64,000 nucleotides of DNA from Pseudomonadota bacterium (GTDB lineage: Bacteria; Myxococcota_A; Polyangia; Polyangiales; Polyangiaceae). Both the position numbers and the translations under genes were made by a program. Below are positions 8,929 to 17,174 of the stretch, one piece after another. The notes under the pieces were generated by a model. The model did no database searches. It worked only from the letters and a program-made list of their open reading frames with translations, and was not told the origin of the DNA. The stretch covers positions 1 to 64,000 of the forward strand of contig JAEXCN010000143.1 of NCBI GenBank assembly GCA_023402175.1. The letters are read 5' to 3'. Each line of letters starts with the position of its first letter. Position 1 is the stretch's first letter.

Positions 8929-9927
8929 GTGCACTCGAGAAGGACCTTCGCCCGCGCCTTCGTGACAGGAGCGCTCGTCGCCGCGGCGACGGTCGCGTCG
9001 TCCGGACGCGTGCATGCTGCACCTTCTTCGACGTCGATCGAGCAGGGCTACGAGCTTGGCGAGGTCCAGCACCCGCGCGCTGTCGCGTTGGCTGGCGCGC
9101 AACAAGTGTGGGGCGGCTCGACCACTGCGGTGTTCGTCAATCCGGCGAACCTTCCGCTCTATCGCGTCTACCACCTCGAAGGTCTCGCAGCGTTCGGCCC
9201 CGAAGCGCGCAGGCAGAGCTACGGCGGCGCCGTCGTCGACTCGAGCACCAGTCGACTCGCCGGTGGCTTCGGAGGCACCTGGTCGCAGATGGACCCTGAC
9301 GGCATTCGCCGGCAGTGGACCGACCTACGCCTCAGCCTCGCCTACCCGCTCGGCGACCGCGTCCACCTCGGTGTCACGGGTCGGTACCTGCGCGTGAACC
9401 AGGGCACGGCGCGCGGGCCGCTCGGAGCGAGCCTCGCCTCGGACGGGACGTCGACCGAGCCGCTCGCGAACCAATTCACGTTCGACGCCGGCGTTGCCGT
9501 CGCGCTCGCCGAACATCTCCGCCTCGCGGTCAGCGGTCGCAACCTCACCGCGCCGGGGACGGCGCTCATGCCGCTCGCCGTCGCGGGTGGGCTCGGGTGG
9601 TCGAACCAGACGGTGACCGTCGAGGCCAACTCGCTCGTCGACTTCACGACGTTCGGCTCCGCTCGGATGCGCATGATGGGCGGCGGTGAGGTCCTCCTTG
9701 CCGACCACTTCCCGATCCGCGCCGGATACCGCTACGACGCCGGCGTGAAGACCCACGCCGTCGGGCTCGGCCTCGGCTACGTCGATCGGCGCTTTTCGAT
9801 CGAGGTCGGCGGGCGACGCGACGTCTCGGGCGACAACCCCGCGACGATGATCTCCGTCGGCCTTCGCTTCTTCATCGACTCGGGCGGCGCGACCGGCGGC
9901 GGCCAGGACGGAAGCGACGCGTTCTGA
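8929..9927 (+). CDS. Outer-membrane beta-barrel protein, PorV/UPF0164-like
   Basis: The 332-residue protein starts at GTG 8929, preceded by a purine-rich AGGGG ribosome-binding site. Residues 1-30 form a signal peptide ending near 'GRVHA'. The body has the character of a PorV/PorQ- or FadL-like barrel, with an early 'PRAVALAGAQQVWGGSTTAV' segment followed by 'VNPANLP', and alternating Gly/hydrophobic strands ending in 'ISVGLRFFID', a typical C-terminal beta-strand. Such proteins sit in the outer membrane; the cargo is not predictable here. The gene is divergent from dnaA across the putative origin and converges with the next gene (34-base gap). Confidence 0.7.
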   Translation: MHSRRTFARAFVTGALVAAATVASSGRVHAAPSSTSIEQGYELGEVQHPRAVALAGAQQVWGGSTTAVFVNPANLPLYRVYHLEGLAAFGPEARRQSYGGAVVDSSTSRLAGGFGGTWSQMDPDGIRRQWTDLRLSLAYPLGDRVHLGVTGRYLRVNQGTARGPLGASLASDGTSTEPLANQFTFDAGVAVALAEHLRLAVSGRNLTAPGTALMPLAVAGGLGWSNQTVTVEANSLVDFTTFGSARMRMMGGGEVLLADHFPIRAGYRYDAGVKTHAVGLGLGYVDRRFSIEVGGRRDVSGDNPATMISVGLRFFIDSGGATGGGQDGSDAF

Positions 9928-9961
9928 CGCGAGCGTTCTGACGATGCCTTGGCCGACGAGG

Positions 9962-10792
9962 TCAGGGCGTCTTCGGCGGCGCATGCCAGAGACGCAGGCA
10001 AAGATCGTCGCTCGCGTGACGCACCGCGAGCACCGGAGCGATCGCCGTCTGCGGCTCGACTCGAGGCGGCCTTTGCGAGATCCCCACCGCGAGCGGATGC
10101 ACATCGGCCTCCGCGCCGCAGAGCTTCGCCTCGGCGCGCACGAGCGGGGGCGCCGGCGCTGCGGCGCTCGCGGTGATACGGCCGAGCGTGAGCGGCGTTC
10201 CGCGCGAAGCTCCGAGCCGAACGACGACGGACGAAGCTCCCGTCGCATCCGGCTCCATCGCGTCGACCAGCGATCGGATCCGGAGCGACGCCATGTTTCC
10301 CCTCGCGAACGCCTTCGCGAGCGCATCGCCGGGCAGCGTGACGACGATCCCGGCCATCGTCTCGCGGCCGAGGAGCGGATGCGCCCACGACGGCCGCCGC
10401 GGCACGCGCTCGAACGTGAGGGACTCCCCTGCGTCGTCGTCCTCCGGCTCGAGCTCACCATCGCCGACGGCGACGAGATGCGCGTCGATCGCGCGTGGCC
10501 CGGGAGCACCGAAGGCAACGTGGAAGCGGAGCGTCTCGCCGCGCCACTCGCCGCGCGGAAGGTTCACCTCCTCGGTGACGGAGATCGCGCCGCCGTGACT
10601 CGTGACCTTCACCCGCGCGATGCTCGGGAGGATCGCGAGCGGGGGCGGAGGCGGCGGTTGCGGAGGCGGAGGCGGCGCCTTCGGGGCAGGCTTGGGCGCC
10701 GGCTTTGCGGGAGGCGCGGCAGGAACGCTGCCGGCAACGGTCGAAGCGCAGACGATGACCCCCACGGCAATCGATTGCCGTGCGCGAGCCAT
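9962..10792 (-). CDS. Hypothetical exported protein with proline-rich linker
   Basis: The 276-residue protein is third in the miaE operon. Its ATG shares one base with the upstream stop (TGATG). The longer frame running back to 11671 is a shadow of the upstream gene. It has a signal peptide (residues 1-26) followed by a Pro/Ala/Lys linker 'PAKPAPKPAPKAPPPPPQ' and then a globular domain of about 220 residues with no motif I recognise. The linker resembles periplasm-spanning spacers. Its link to the tRNA-modification gene two positions upstream is unclear. Confidence 0.7.
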   Translation of the reverse strand: MARARQSIAVGVIVCASTVAGSVPAAPPAKPAPKPAPKAPPPPPQPPPPPPLAILPSIARVKVTSHGGAISVTEEVNLPRGEWRGETLRFHVAFGAPGPRAIDAHLVAVGDGELEPEDDDAGESLTFERVPRRPSWAHPLLGRETMAGIVVTLPGDALAKAFARGNMASLRIRSLVDAMEPDATGASSVVVRLGASRGTPLTLGRITASAAAPAPPLVRAEAKLCGAEADVHPLAVGISQRPPRVEPQTAIAPVLAVRHASDDLCLRLWHAPPKTP

Positions 10793-12246
10793 CAACCGAG
10801 CGCCTCCTCGAAGGCACGCGCGAGGGCGCGCACGGCATCGGCGGTCGGGACGTCGCCCTGCCAGACGGGTCCTGCGGCGATGCTCGCGAGATGAGCGCCG
10901 GCGCGCGGATTGTCGAACCAGTCCTCGTCGAAGCGATCGACGAGGTTCCGGACGAGCTCGTGACTGCGCACGGCGCCGACGAGCCGCGCGGGAGCATCGA
11001 CGCGCGCGCTCCCCGCGAAGCCGCCGAACGACCATGCGGCCGCGAGCGCGCGAGGAAGAGGCGATCCGAACACGCGCGCCGTCAGCTCCTCGAGCTCGTC
11101 GTCGCGTGCCGAGTCGCTCATCGCGGCGAGCAGCTCGCCTGCCCGCGAACGAAGCGTGAAAAGGAGGCTGCGCCCGAGCACGCGTGCGTGGGGGTCGATC
11201 GAACGCGCAGAAAGCCCGAGCTTTCGCTTGGCGAAAACGCGATCCGCAACGGCCGCAGCAAAGGCGCCCCCGAACGTCCAGGCCTCGACCGGGTAAGGAT
11301 CGCGTGCGAGCGCGAACGGGAGCGAGCGGGCGACTCCGGCGAGCCGGAGCGCGAAGCCCCACCTCTCCGCCCCTCGGAGGAAGCTCGCGCCGCCGAGCGC
11401 AGGCGGCAACGACGCGACCCGCGGCCGCCGAGGAGCGAGCGCCCGGAAGACGTCCTCGAGCCATCGTGCGTTCAGCCGCGCAGGCCATCCCTCGCGGGCG
11501 TCGCGGCCGAATCCCTCCTCGAAGATCGTCCGCCACGGCTCGAGCGAGCCCACGCCGGCTCTGCGGCGGAGGTCTTTCTGCAGCTCGATCGCGAGCGGCT
11601 CGGTCGCATCGAGGACGGCGCGTGCGAGCTGCTCGAACGCGCGCGCTCCGCTCTCCGCTGCGAGCGCCCACGGATGCTCGAGCCCGAGCCTCCGTGCTGC
11701 CTCGAACCGCCGCTCGCGCAGCTCTTTTCGTACGGCAACGACCGGAAGCGCGAGCTCGCCGAGCCTGCGAAACGCGATCTCCGCCGCGGCTGGAGCCGAC
11801 GCCTCGACGAGCGCTCGCCGCGCCGTATCGAAGGTGACGAGCGAGGCGCCGAGGTCGGGCGCCGTGCCGGCGAGCGGCCCTGTCGGCGTGCTGACGATCG
11901 CGCGCTCCCTCGCGGCCCGCGAAGCGAGCGACGGGTCCGGCGCGTGGATCGCATCCGCCTCGTCGACGGTCAGCTCCCAGCTCACGCGCGCCTGCAGCAG
12001 CTCGTGGACCCAGCGGAGCAGCGCGTCGCGATGCAGCACCTGCGCCGGACCGGGCTCGAGCTCGCGGAGCGCCTTGAAGGCCGACTGCCCGGCGACCTCG
12101 CGGACACTTTCGAACGGATCGCGCAGGCGCGCCTGTTCGCGTCCGTCCTTCGTGGCGAGGAGCGCACGAGCCTGCTCGAAGGACCGCTCCCCGCGTGCGA
12201 CCCGGGTGTCGACGGTGAAGAGGTCGATCGGTCCTTCGAGCATCAT
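10792..12246 (-). CDS. Hypothetical protein, middle gene of the miaE operon
   Basis: The 484-residue protein begins 'MMLEGPIDLFTVDTRVARGE'. The first ATG overlaps the miaE stop as ATGA. The frame extends upstream to 12903, but that part is arginine-rich and antisense-like, so it is excluded. The protein is alpha-helical in character and ends with a conserved-looking block 'FDEDWFDNPRAGAHLASIAA'. That ending recalls the C-termini of M3/Taq-type metallopeptidase-like proteins, but no HExxH motif is present, so I do not call it a peptidase. Its stop shares a base with the next start, so all three genes are probably co-translated. Confidence 0.7.
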   Translation of the reverse strand: MMLEGPIDLFTVDTRVARGERSFEQARALLATKDGREQARLRDPFESVREVAGQSAFKALRELEPGPAQVLHRDALLRWVHELLQARVSWELTVDEADAIHAPDPSLASRAARERAIVSTPTGPLAGTAPDLGASLVTFDTARRALVEASAPAAAEIAFRRLGELALPVVAVRKELRERRFEAARRLGLEHPWALAAESGARAFEQLARAVLDATEPLAIELQKDLRRRAGVGSLEPWRTIFEEGFGRDAREGWPARLNARWLEDVFRALAPRRPRVASLPPALGGASFLRGAERWGFALRLAGVARSLPFALARDPYPVEAWTFGGAFAAAVADRVFAKRKLGLSARSIDPHARVLGRSLLFTLRSRAGELLAAMSDSARDDELEELTARVFGSPLPRALAAAWSFGGFAGSARVDAPARLVGAVRSHELVRNLVDRFDEDWFDNPRAGAHLASIAAGPVWQGDVPTADAVRALARAFEEALG

Positions 12247-12851
12247 CCGTGAACGGTCCCGCGTTCGTCTCGCGCCGCGAGCGAGCGTACGATGCGTGCT
12301 TCTGCCTCGGCGAGCAGACCGAGGCGGCCCTCCACCTGGTCGGCCAGCGGACCGGCGGCGCCGAGCGCCAGATCGACGTATTGCCGGTAGTGACGTGCCT
12401 CGCACGCGAAGAGCTCGTCGTAGAACGCGCGCAGGTCGGCGGGACAGCTCTCGGGCAGCGCCTGGATGAGGAGCTTGAACCGCTCGCACGAGCGCGCCTC
12501 GATGAGCGCTCCGACGAGCAGCCGATCGACGACGAGCGGCAGATCGCTCGCAGGCAGCGTGTTCATCGCGCGGCGGAGGTCGGCGGCGTAGTCGTCCACG
12601 GGCGGCGCACCGAGACGCAGACCGCGTGCCTCGAGGAAGTCGACGACGCGCTGGAAGTGGTCGAGCTCCTCGCGCGCGAGCGTCGTCAGCGCCCGCACGA
12701 GACCGAGGTCGCTCGAGTGCCGGACGACGAGCGACAGCGCGTTCGTCGCCGCCTTCATCTCGCAGTGCGCATGATCGACCAGGACCGCATCGAGGTCCTT
12801 CACCGCGGCCGTTGCCCAGGCCGAGTCCGTCGAAGCGCGAAGACAGAACAT
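12243..12851 (-). CDS. miaE: tRNA-(ms2io6A)-hydroxylase, MiaE family
   Basis: The 202-residue protein is a ferritin-like di-iron enzyme. The carboxylate/histidine ligand pattern is clear: 'DHAHCEMKAA' in the first helix pair, 'REELDHFQ', 'EARSCERF' and 'CEARHYRQY'. MiaE hydroxylates the isopentenyl group of 2-methylthio-N6-isopentenyladenosine at position 37 of tRNAs that read codons starting with U. The length agrees with the compact MiaE-like family. It is the first gene of a three-gene operon, and its stop overlaps the next start. A related di-iron function cannot be excluded, but MiaE is the best fit. Confidence 0.82.
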   Translation of the reverse strand: MFCLRASTDSAWATAAVKDLDAVLVDHAHCEMKAATNALSLVVRHSSDLGLVRALTTLAREELDHFQRVVDFLEARGLRLGAPPVDDYAADLRRAMNTLPASDLPLVVDRLLVGALIEARSCERFKLLIQALPESCPADLRAFYDELFACEARHYRQYVDLALGAAGPLADQVEGRLGLLAEAEARIVRSLAARDERGTVHG

Positions 12852-12921
12852 CCGGTGCCTGGGATAGCACGAGGCCGGCGGCGAGCCGAAGGCTCACGAG
12901 CACGTCCGTCGTGCCCGGCCG

Positions 12922-13464
12922 TCAGCTCGCTTCGCTCGACGTGCCCGCGCGCGGACGGCGCGTTGCGCCCAGACGACCACCCCACGCGGCGAAGCCGATC
13001 GCGACGGCGAACGTGACGACCGCCGCGATGAGCGTCGCCACGGTGAACCCGGCGAAGGCCATCGCGCTCGCGATGAGCGCCGTCATGCCTCCGGACATCG
13101 CTGCTTCGCGCGCGCCCGTGCCCGTGCCGAACCGCCCGACGACGACGCCGCCGGCGAAGGCCGCGAGCGCCAGGCCGAGGATGCTCGGAAGCGCGACCGT
13201 CGCCATCAGCTGCGCGCGTTCACCCGCGGTCATCGACGCGAGCGCGAGATCGACCGCGTCTCTCGACGCGTCCGCGCCGAAGCGAGCGGCCATCACCTTC
13301 GCGGAGACGGCGCCCGCGACGTATGCGAGCGGGAGCCAGCCCGCGAAGATCGCGACCGTGCCGAAGCCGACCCAATGCCAAGGCGGCCGCGTCTCCTCGT
13401 CCCCCGGCGAGTCGGCGGGTGAAGGATCGTTCGACAGGACGGGAAGGTGGCGACGCTCAGCCAT
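12922..13464 (-). CDS. Hypothetical integral membrane protein
   Basis: The 180-residue protein has a polar N-terminus (about 30 residues) followed by three or four hydrophobic segments rich in Ala, Gly and Val, including 'GFGTVAIFAGWLPLAYVAG', 'VALPSILGLALAAFAGGVVV' and 'LIAAVVTFAVAIGFAAW'. The C-terminus is short and basic. It stands upstream of the miaE operon on the same strand (70-base gap), and could be co-transcribed with it. On its other side lies the decayed thioesterase copy. No family assigned. Confidence 0.72.
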   Translation of the reverse strand: MAERRHLPVLSNDPSPADSPGDEETRPPWHWVGFGTVAIFAGWLPLAYVAGAVSAKVMAARFGADASRDAVDLALASMTAGERAQLMATVALPSILGLALAAFAGGVVVGRFGTGTGAREAAMSGGMTALIASAMAFAGFTVATLIAAVVTFAVAIGFAAWGGRLGATRRPRAGTSSEAS

Positions 13465-13475
13465 CGGTGACGGAT

Positions 13476-13726
13476 CCCAAGCTTACCTCGCGATGTGCGA
13501 ATCGCGAGGTATGAGCTCCGTCTTGCCCCGATCGATCCGCAGAAGAGCACGAGCACGATGGAGCTGCGGGTGCGGTTCTGCGCGGACCTCATGGGCATCG
13601 TCCATCACGGCTCGTACCTCGTCTATTTCGAGTCGGCCCGGGTCGATCGAGTGGCTCCGCCGCCGTGGCGTGACGTACACGGACCGGGCGAGCCGCGGGG
13701 TCGATCTCTCCCGGTCGTCGAGGCGC
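13476..13726 (+). repeat. Left direct repeat: decayed copy of thioesterase 5' region
   Basis: About 250 bases match 23884-24136 with high identity, including the upstream CAAGCTTACCTCG stretch and the first half of the thioesterase coding sequence. Small gaps of 7, 3, 4 and 2 bases separate the copies. The two copies are in the same orientation and bracket cassette 2. Confidence 0.85.
13511..13726 (+). pseudogene. Truncated, frameshifted acyl-CoA thioesterase (YbgC-type) copy
   Basis: This is a remnant of the intact gene at 23919. The stretch 'MELRVRFC', then 'DLMGIVHHGSYLVYFE', is preserved. The catalytic-region pair Glu-Thr before Asp is lost by a 3-base deletion, a 7-base deletion lies near the start, and a 4-base TCGA duplication after 'ARVD' throws the sequence out of frame. 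The match then continues in another frame as 'EWLRRRGVTY' until a 2-base insertion restores the original frame at 'LPVVEA'. Similarity then stops, so the C-terminal half is missing. About 190 bases of unrecognised sequence separate it from the end of cassette 2. Confidence 0.85.
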
Positions 13727-13916
13727 AGCGAACAGGAAGTCCAACCGCTCCTTGGACAGCAAGACCGAAGGCGCGAGAGTTGACATGCGACCTGAACTGC
13801 GACCTTCACCCCAGGCGAAAGACCTCATCGCGTCCGCGTTAGAAAACGAGCTCGCCTCGGAAGGTCTTCGTCGGACCGGTGCGCGGAATGATGTTCGGTC
13901 CCTGAGACGACCGCTA

Positions 13917-15311
13917 TCAGGGCAACCCGGTGACGGCGGTCGGCGTCAGGCGCTGCGTCATCGACCCGTCGCCGAGCTGTCCGTAGTCGTTGTTGCCCCA
14001 GCAGACGATCGTGCCCGAGGCTCGCCGTGCGCACGTGTGGTATTGGCCCGCGGAAATTTCGACGGCGTCGGTGAGCCCGCTGACGGACACGGGCGCCAAA
14101 CGGGGCGTCGTCGTGCCGTCGCCGATCTCTCCAGTGTCGTTTCTCCCCCAGCACAAGACCGCGCCCGAAGCTTGGCGCGCGCACGTGTGCAGGCCCGGCA
14201 CGACTTCGACCGCGTTCGTCAGGTCGGCGACGGTCACTGGCGTGGAGCTGGCAGTCGTCGTACCATCGCCGAGCTGTCCATAGAAGTTGTCGCCCCAGCA
14301 GACAGCCGCTCCCGACGCCCTCCGCGCGCAGACGGTGTACACTCCGTCGAACGTCCAGCCGGGGGCCGTTCGAACATCGACCGCGTCGGTCAGTCCGAGG
14401 ACCGCTACCGGAGTCGGCCGATCGGTCGTCGTCCCGTCGCCGATCTGGCTATTCCCGTTGAAGCCCCAGCACACGACGGTGCCGGCGGCTCGCCTCGCGC
14501 ACGTGACGAAGCGGCCCGCCGCGATCTGCACCGCGTCGTCGAGGCCGACGACGGTGACGACGGTCGGACTGGCCCAGACCGTCGTGCCGTCACCGAGCGC
14601 GCCAAGGTAGTTGGATCCCCAGCAGACGACGGTGCCCGAGGCGCGCCTCGCGCACGTGTGCTCGGCCCCCGCGGCAATCTCGACCGCGTCGGTCAGTCCG
14701 CTGACGGCCGTCGCCTCGGGGTTGGTGCCAGGCCCTTTGCCGAATGTTCCATCTCCATGTTGTCCGCCAGAATTGTCTCCCCAGCAGACGACGCTGCCGG
14801 AGGCTCGCCTCGCGCAAACGTGCGCGCTGCCTACCGAGACTTCGACCGCATCTGCGACGCCGGCCACAGCCTTCGGCGTGAGACTGAACTCCATCGTCAC
14901 TGACGAGACGCCTAGCTGGCCGTAACCATTGTCTCCCCAACAGTAGACTGCGCCGGCGGCGGTGACGGCGCAGGTGGTGCTCGTACCGCCCGTCGCGATT
15001 TGAACGATGCGGTTGGGATCCTGCGCGTCGCTCGCGTCTTCCGCACTGTCGGCGTCCTGCCCCGCGTTGCCGTCGCGCGCATCCTTCAGCCCCGCGTCGC
15101 CGTCGTTCGTAGAGGCGTCGCCGGATGCGGCAGCGTCGTCGCCTGCAGAGGGGACGTGCCCTGCGTCGATTCGCTCCGACGGCTCGCCCGTCGCGCTGTG
15201 GTCCTCCTCCGATCCCGCGCATGCCCACGCGAGCGGGGCGGCGAGTGCAAGGCCAATGACCGCCGCGTGCCGCCTTCGGAGGCGTACGTCGTTCGTATTC
15301 TTCATAGACAT
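13917..15311 (-). CDS. Seven-blade RCC1-repeat lipoprotein, extra gene at the end of cassette 2
   Basis: The 464-residue protein has a lipoprotein-like signal ending in AWAC, then a long Asp/Ala/Gly/Ser linker (about residues 40-100). Seven very regular RCC1 repeats follow, each with a CWG core: 'VYCWGDNGYGQLG', 'VVCWGDNSGGQHG', 'VVCWGSNYLGALG', 'VVCWGFNGNSQIG', 'AVCWGDNFYGQLG', 'VLCWGRNDTGEIG' and 'IVCWGNNDYGQLG'. The start at 15311 is supported by GAGAGG six bases upstream (15318-15323). It lies 57 bases beyond the IgGFc gene rather than overlapping it, so it has its own initiation. Its repeats are much more uniform than those of the other RCC1 genes here, suggesting a separate origin. Confidence 0.88.
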   Translation of the reverse strand: MSMKNTNDVRLRRRHAAVIGLALAAPLAWACAGSEEDHSATGEPSERIDAGHVPSAGDDAAASGDASTNDGDAGLKDARDGNAGQDADSAEDASDAQDPNRIVQIATGGTSTTCAVTAAGAVYCWGDNGYGQLGVSSVTMEFSLTPKAVAGVADAVEVSVGSAHVCARRASGSVVCWGDNSGGQHGDGTFGKGPGTNPEATAVSGLTDAVEIAAGAEHTCARRASGTVVCWGSNYLGALGDGTTVWASPTVVTVVGLDDAVQIAAGRFVTCARRAAGTVVCWGFNGNSQIGDGTTTDRPTPVAVLGLTDAVDVRTAPGWTFDGVYTVCARRASGAAVCWGDNFYGQLGDGTTTASSTPVTVADLTNAVEVVPGLHTCARQASGAVLCWGRNDTGEIGDGTTTPRLAPVSVSGLTDAVEISAGQYHTCARRASGTIVCWGNNDYGQLGDGSMTQRLTPTAVTGLP

Positions 15312-15368
15312 TTCAAACCTCTCGATGGAAGCCCCATAAACGAGTCGTGCGCTCCGAGGCGAAGCGGC

Positions 15369-17174
15369 TCAGTGGGGGACAGGCGTGGGCAGCGTCACGC
15401 TGTTGAGCTCTCGAATGGCCATGCCGGCGGGATATCCGTAGCTCACGTGGTAGTCCGTGCCCCAGACCGTGACCGAAAACGCACCGTCGCTCGCGGCCTC
15501 CAGTCGCCCGTAGCCGCACTCGCCGGACGAGAGCTTCATCGGCGTCGAATCCTTCGTCAGATCGAGCCACGCGTATTCGTAGTGACCCGCGGTGCCCAAA
15601 GGCTGAAAGCCCGAAATCTCGCCCGCGCCCGTGCTGCAGGAGAGCGAAACCGGCGCGAATCCCTTCGACGTCTTCTTGCGCACGACGGTGAGGCGCGTAT
15701 TGGCGTAGGTGAAATCCGTGAAGAACACGTAGCGCTGCAAGAACTGATCGCTCGGTACGACGTTGACGAACTCGGGATCTCCTTCCCTGGCGGGATTCGT
15801 CGTGCCGCCCGTCATGTAGCTGCTCACGTAGAGCGGATGCTGCGCGTCCTGAGACCTCACGGTCGTGGGCGTGTTCATCGTGAGCGTGACGCCCTGTCCG
15901 GCGGACAGCGTGCTGCTCGGGAGCTGACTCATCACGTCGGCCGAGAGCGGAGGATCGAACGTGAGCGTCGTGCCGTCGGCCGCGGCGACGATCCGCCACG
16001 GCAGGAGCTCCGAGCGGCCCGCCTCGGCCTGGACCCGCGGCGGAAACGACACGAGCGCGTACTCCGATCCCCACGCTCGCGTCGGGGGAAGCGCCTGCTG
16101 GAGCACGTCGCAGGCCCCCTCCGTGACGGGGATTTTTACACAGACCTGCCCAGCGAAGACGCCCACCGGCTTCGTCGATGCGATGGACCTGCCGGTGTAA
16201 TCGGTGAACTTCTCGAGCTGAAGGACCTCTCCGCGCGCGAGCGTCCAGCCGGCGGCCCGCTCGTCGTCCACCTGGACGAACGTGTCGTCTTCGTTCGCCA
16301 CAATCTGGAGCACCTGGCCCGGTGTTTCAATGCTTGGCGGCGCATAATTCCGTTCGTAGACCCATGGACCGATCGCGAGGTGGCTCGTGCTCCAGCTGGA
16401 TGACGGGAGGAGGAGCGTCGCCGTCGTGAGGTACGATTTCGCCCCTCCGTACGGGTAAATAGAATATGCGCTCACCGGCAGCGTCGTTCGGAGATGAATC
16501 GCTTTCGTCACCACGTTCCCGCCGTGCGCGATGGGATCGACGGCCAGCGCAGGCGTAACGCCCGCCGGGCATGAGGTATACGTGCTGAAACCTGCGGGGC
16601 CCCTCGGTCCTTGGGACAAGAAGACCAGCGCGACTGCGCGCGGCGGGAGCGGCCCCGCGACCGGTGTGTAGATTGTCTCCTTACCAGCCTTCGAAGCCGT
16701 ATAAGTCGAATTCGAAAGATCGAGCGGAGCCTTGTCGTATTCGGCCGAGATCGTGAGCGGCGCGTCCCAGGTATTGGCGATCATGGCGACGAAGCACGAT
16801 CCCTCGCCGTATCCGACATCCTCGGGAGGCAGCGTCCAGAACGAGCAGCCCGTCGAGCCTTTCGCTTGTTCCGCGCTCTCGCAAGCGTCGACGCAGCCCT
16901 TGTCGCTGCAGCCCTGGTCGGGAGCGCAGCGCTGAATCAGCGTGGCACTCGACTCGTCGCCGCATCCCGCGATGATGCTCTTGCGGTCGAGCGAGCAATG
17001 GGGGTCCATGCACGTCTTTTCTTTCGCCGGAGCAGCGGCGGCGTCCGCCGTCTCCCCCGGGAGCGAGAACGGCTGGTCGAAGCCCGCCTCCCTCTTCGAG
17101 CCGCACGCGAAGAGAATGCCCCAGGCCAGACCGAGTATCGCCCCGGTTTGCACCCGATTCATCATCCTGTTCAC
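15369..17174 (-). CDS. IgGFc-binding-type lipoprotein, cassette 2
   Basis: The 601-residue protein starts at a GTG overlapping the previous stop (GTGA); an ATG three codons later is an alternative. The frame continues upstream to 17783 only as a shadow. The lipoprotein signal ends LFAC. A Cys-rich segment follows (CMDPHCSLDRK, CSDKGCVDAC), then the same long IgGFc-type module as at 3361 and 26374: 'SSSWSTSHLAIGPWV', 'KPVGVFAGQVC', 'QDAQHPLYVSSYM', 'GDPEFVNVVPSDQFLQRYVF' and 'VTVWGTDYHVSYGYPAGMAI'. Role inferred as surface binding. Confidence 0.87.
   Translation of the reverse strand: MNRMMNRVQTGAILGLAWGILFACGSKREAGFDQPFSLPGETADAAAAPAKEKTCMDPHCSLDRKSIIAGCGDESSATLIQRCAPDQGCSDKGCVDACESAEQAKGSTGCSFWTLPPEDVGYGEGSCFVAMIANTWDAPLTISAEYDKAPLDLSNSTYTASKAGKETIYTPVAGPLPPRAVALVFLSQGPRGPAGFSTYTSCPAGVTPALAVDPIAHGGNVVTKAIHLRTTLPVSAYSIYPYGGAKSYLTTATLLLPSSSWSTSHLAIGPWVYERNYAPPSIETPGQVLQIVANEDDTFVQVDDERAAGWTLARGEVLQLEKFTDYTGRSIASTKPVGVFAGQVCVKIPVTEGACDVLQQALPPTRAWGSEYALVSFPPRVQAEAGRSELLPWRIVAAADGTTLTFDPPLSADVMSQLPSSTLSAGQGVTLTMNTPTTVRSQDAQHPLYVSSYMTGGTTNPAREGDPEFVNVVPSDQFLQRYVFFTDFTYANTRLTVVRKKTSKGFAPVSLSCSTGAGEISGFQPLGTAGHYEYAWLDLTKDSTPMKLSSGECGYGRLEAASDGAFSVTVWGTDYHVSYGYPAGMAIRELNSVTLPTPVPH

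Noticed and set aside
12247..12903. N-terminal extension of the 484-residue gene in the miaE operon
   Set aside because: It overlaps miaE out of frame and is Arg-rich; the ATG overlapping the miaE stop is a much better start.
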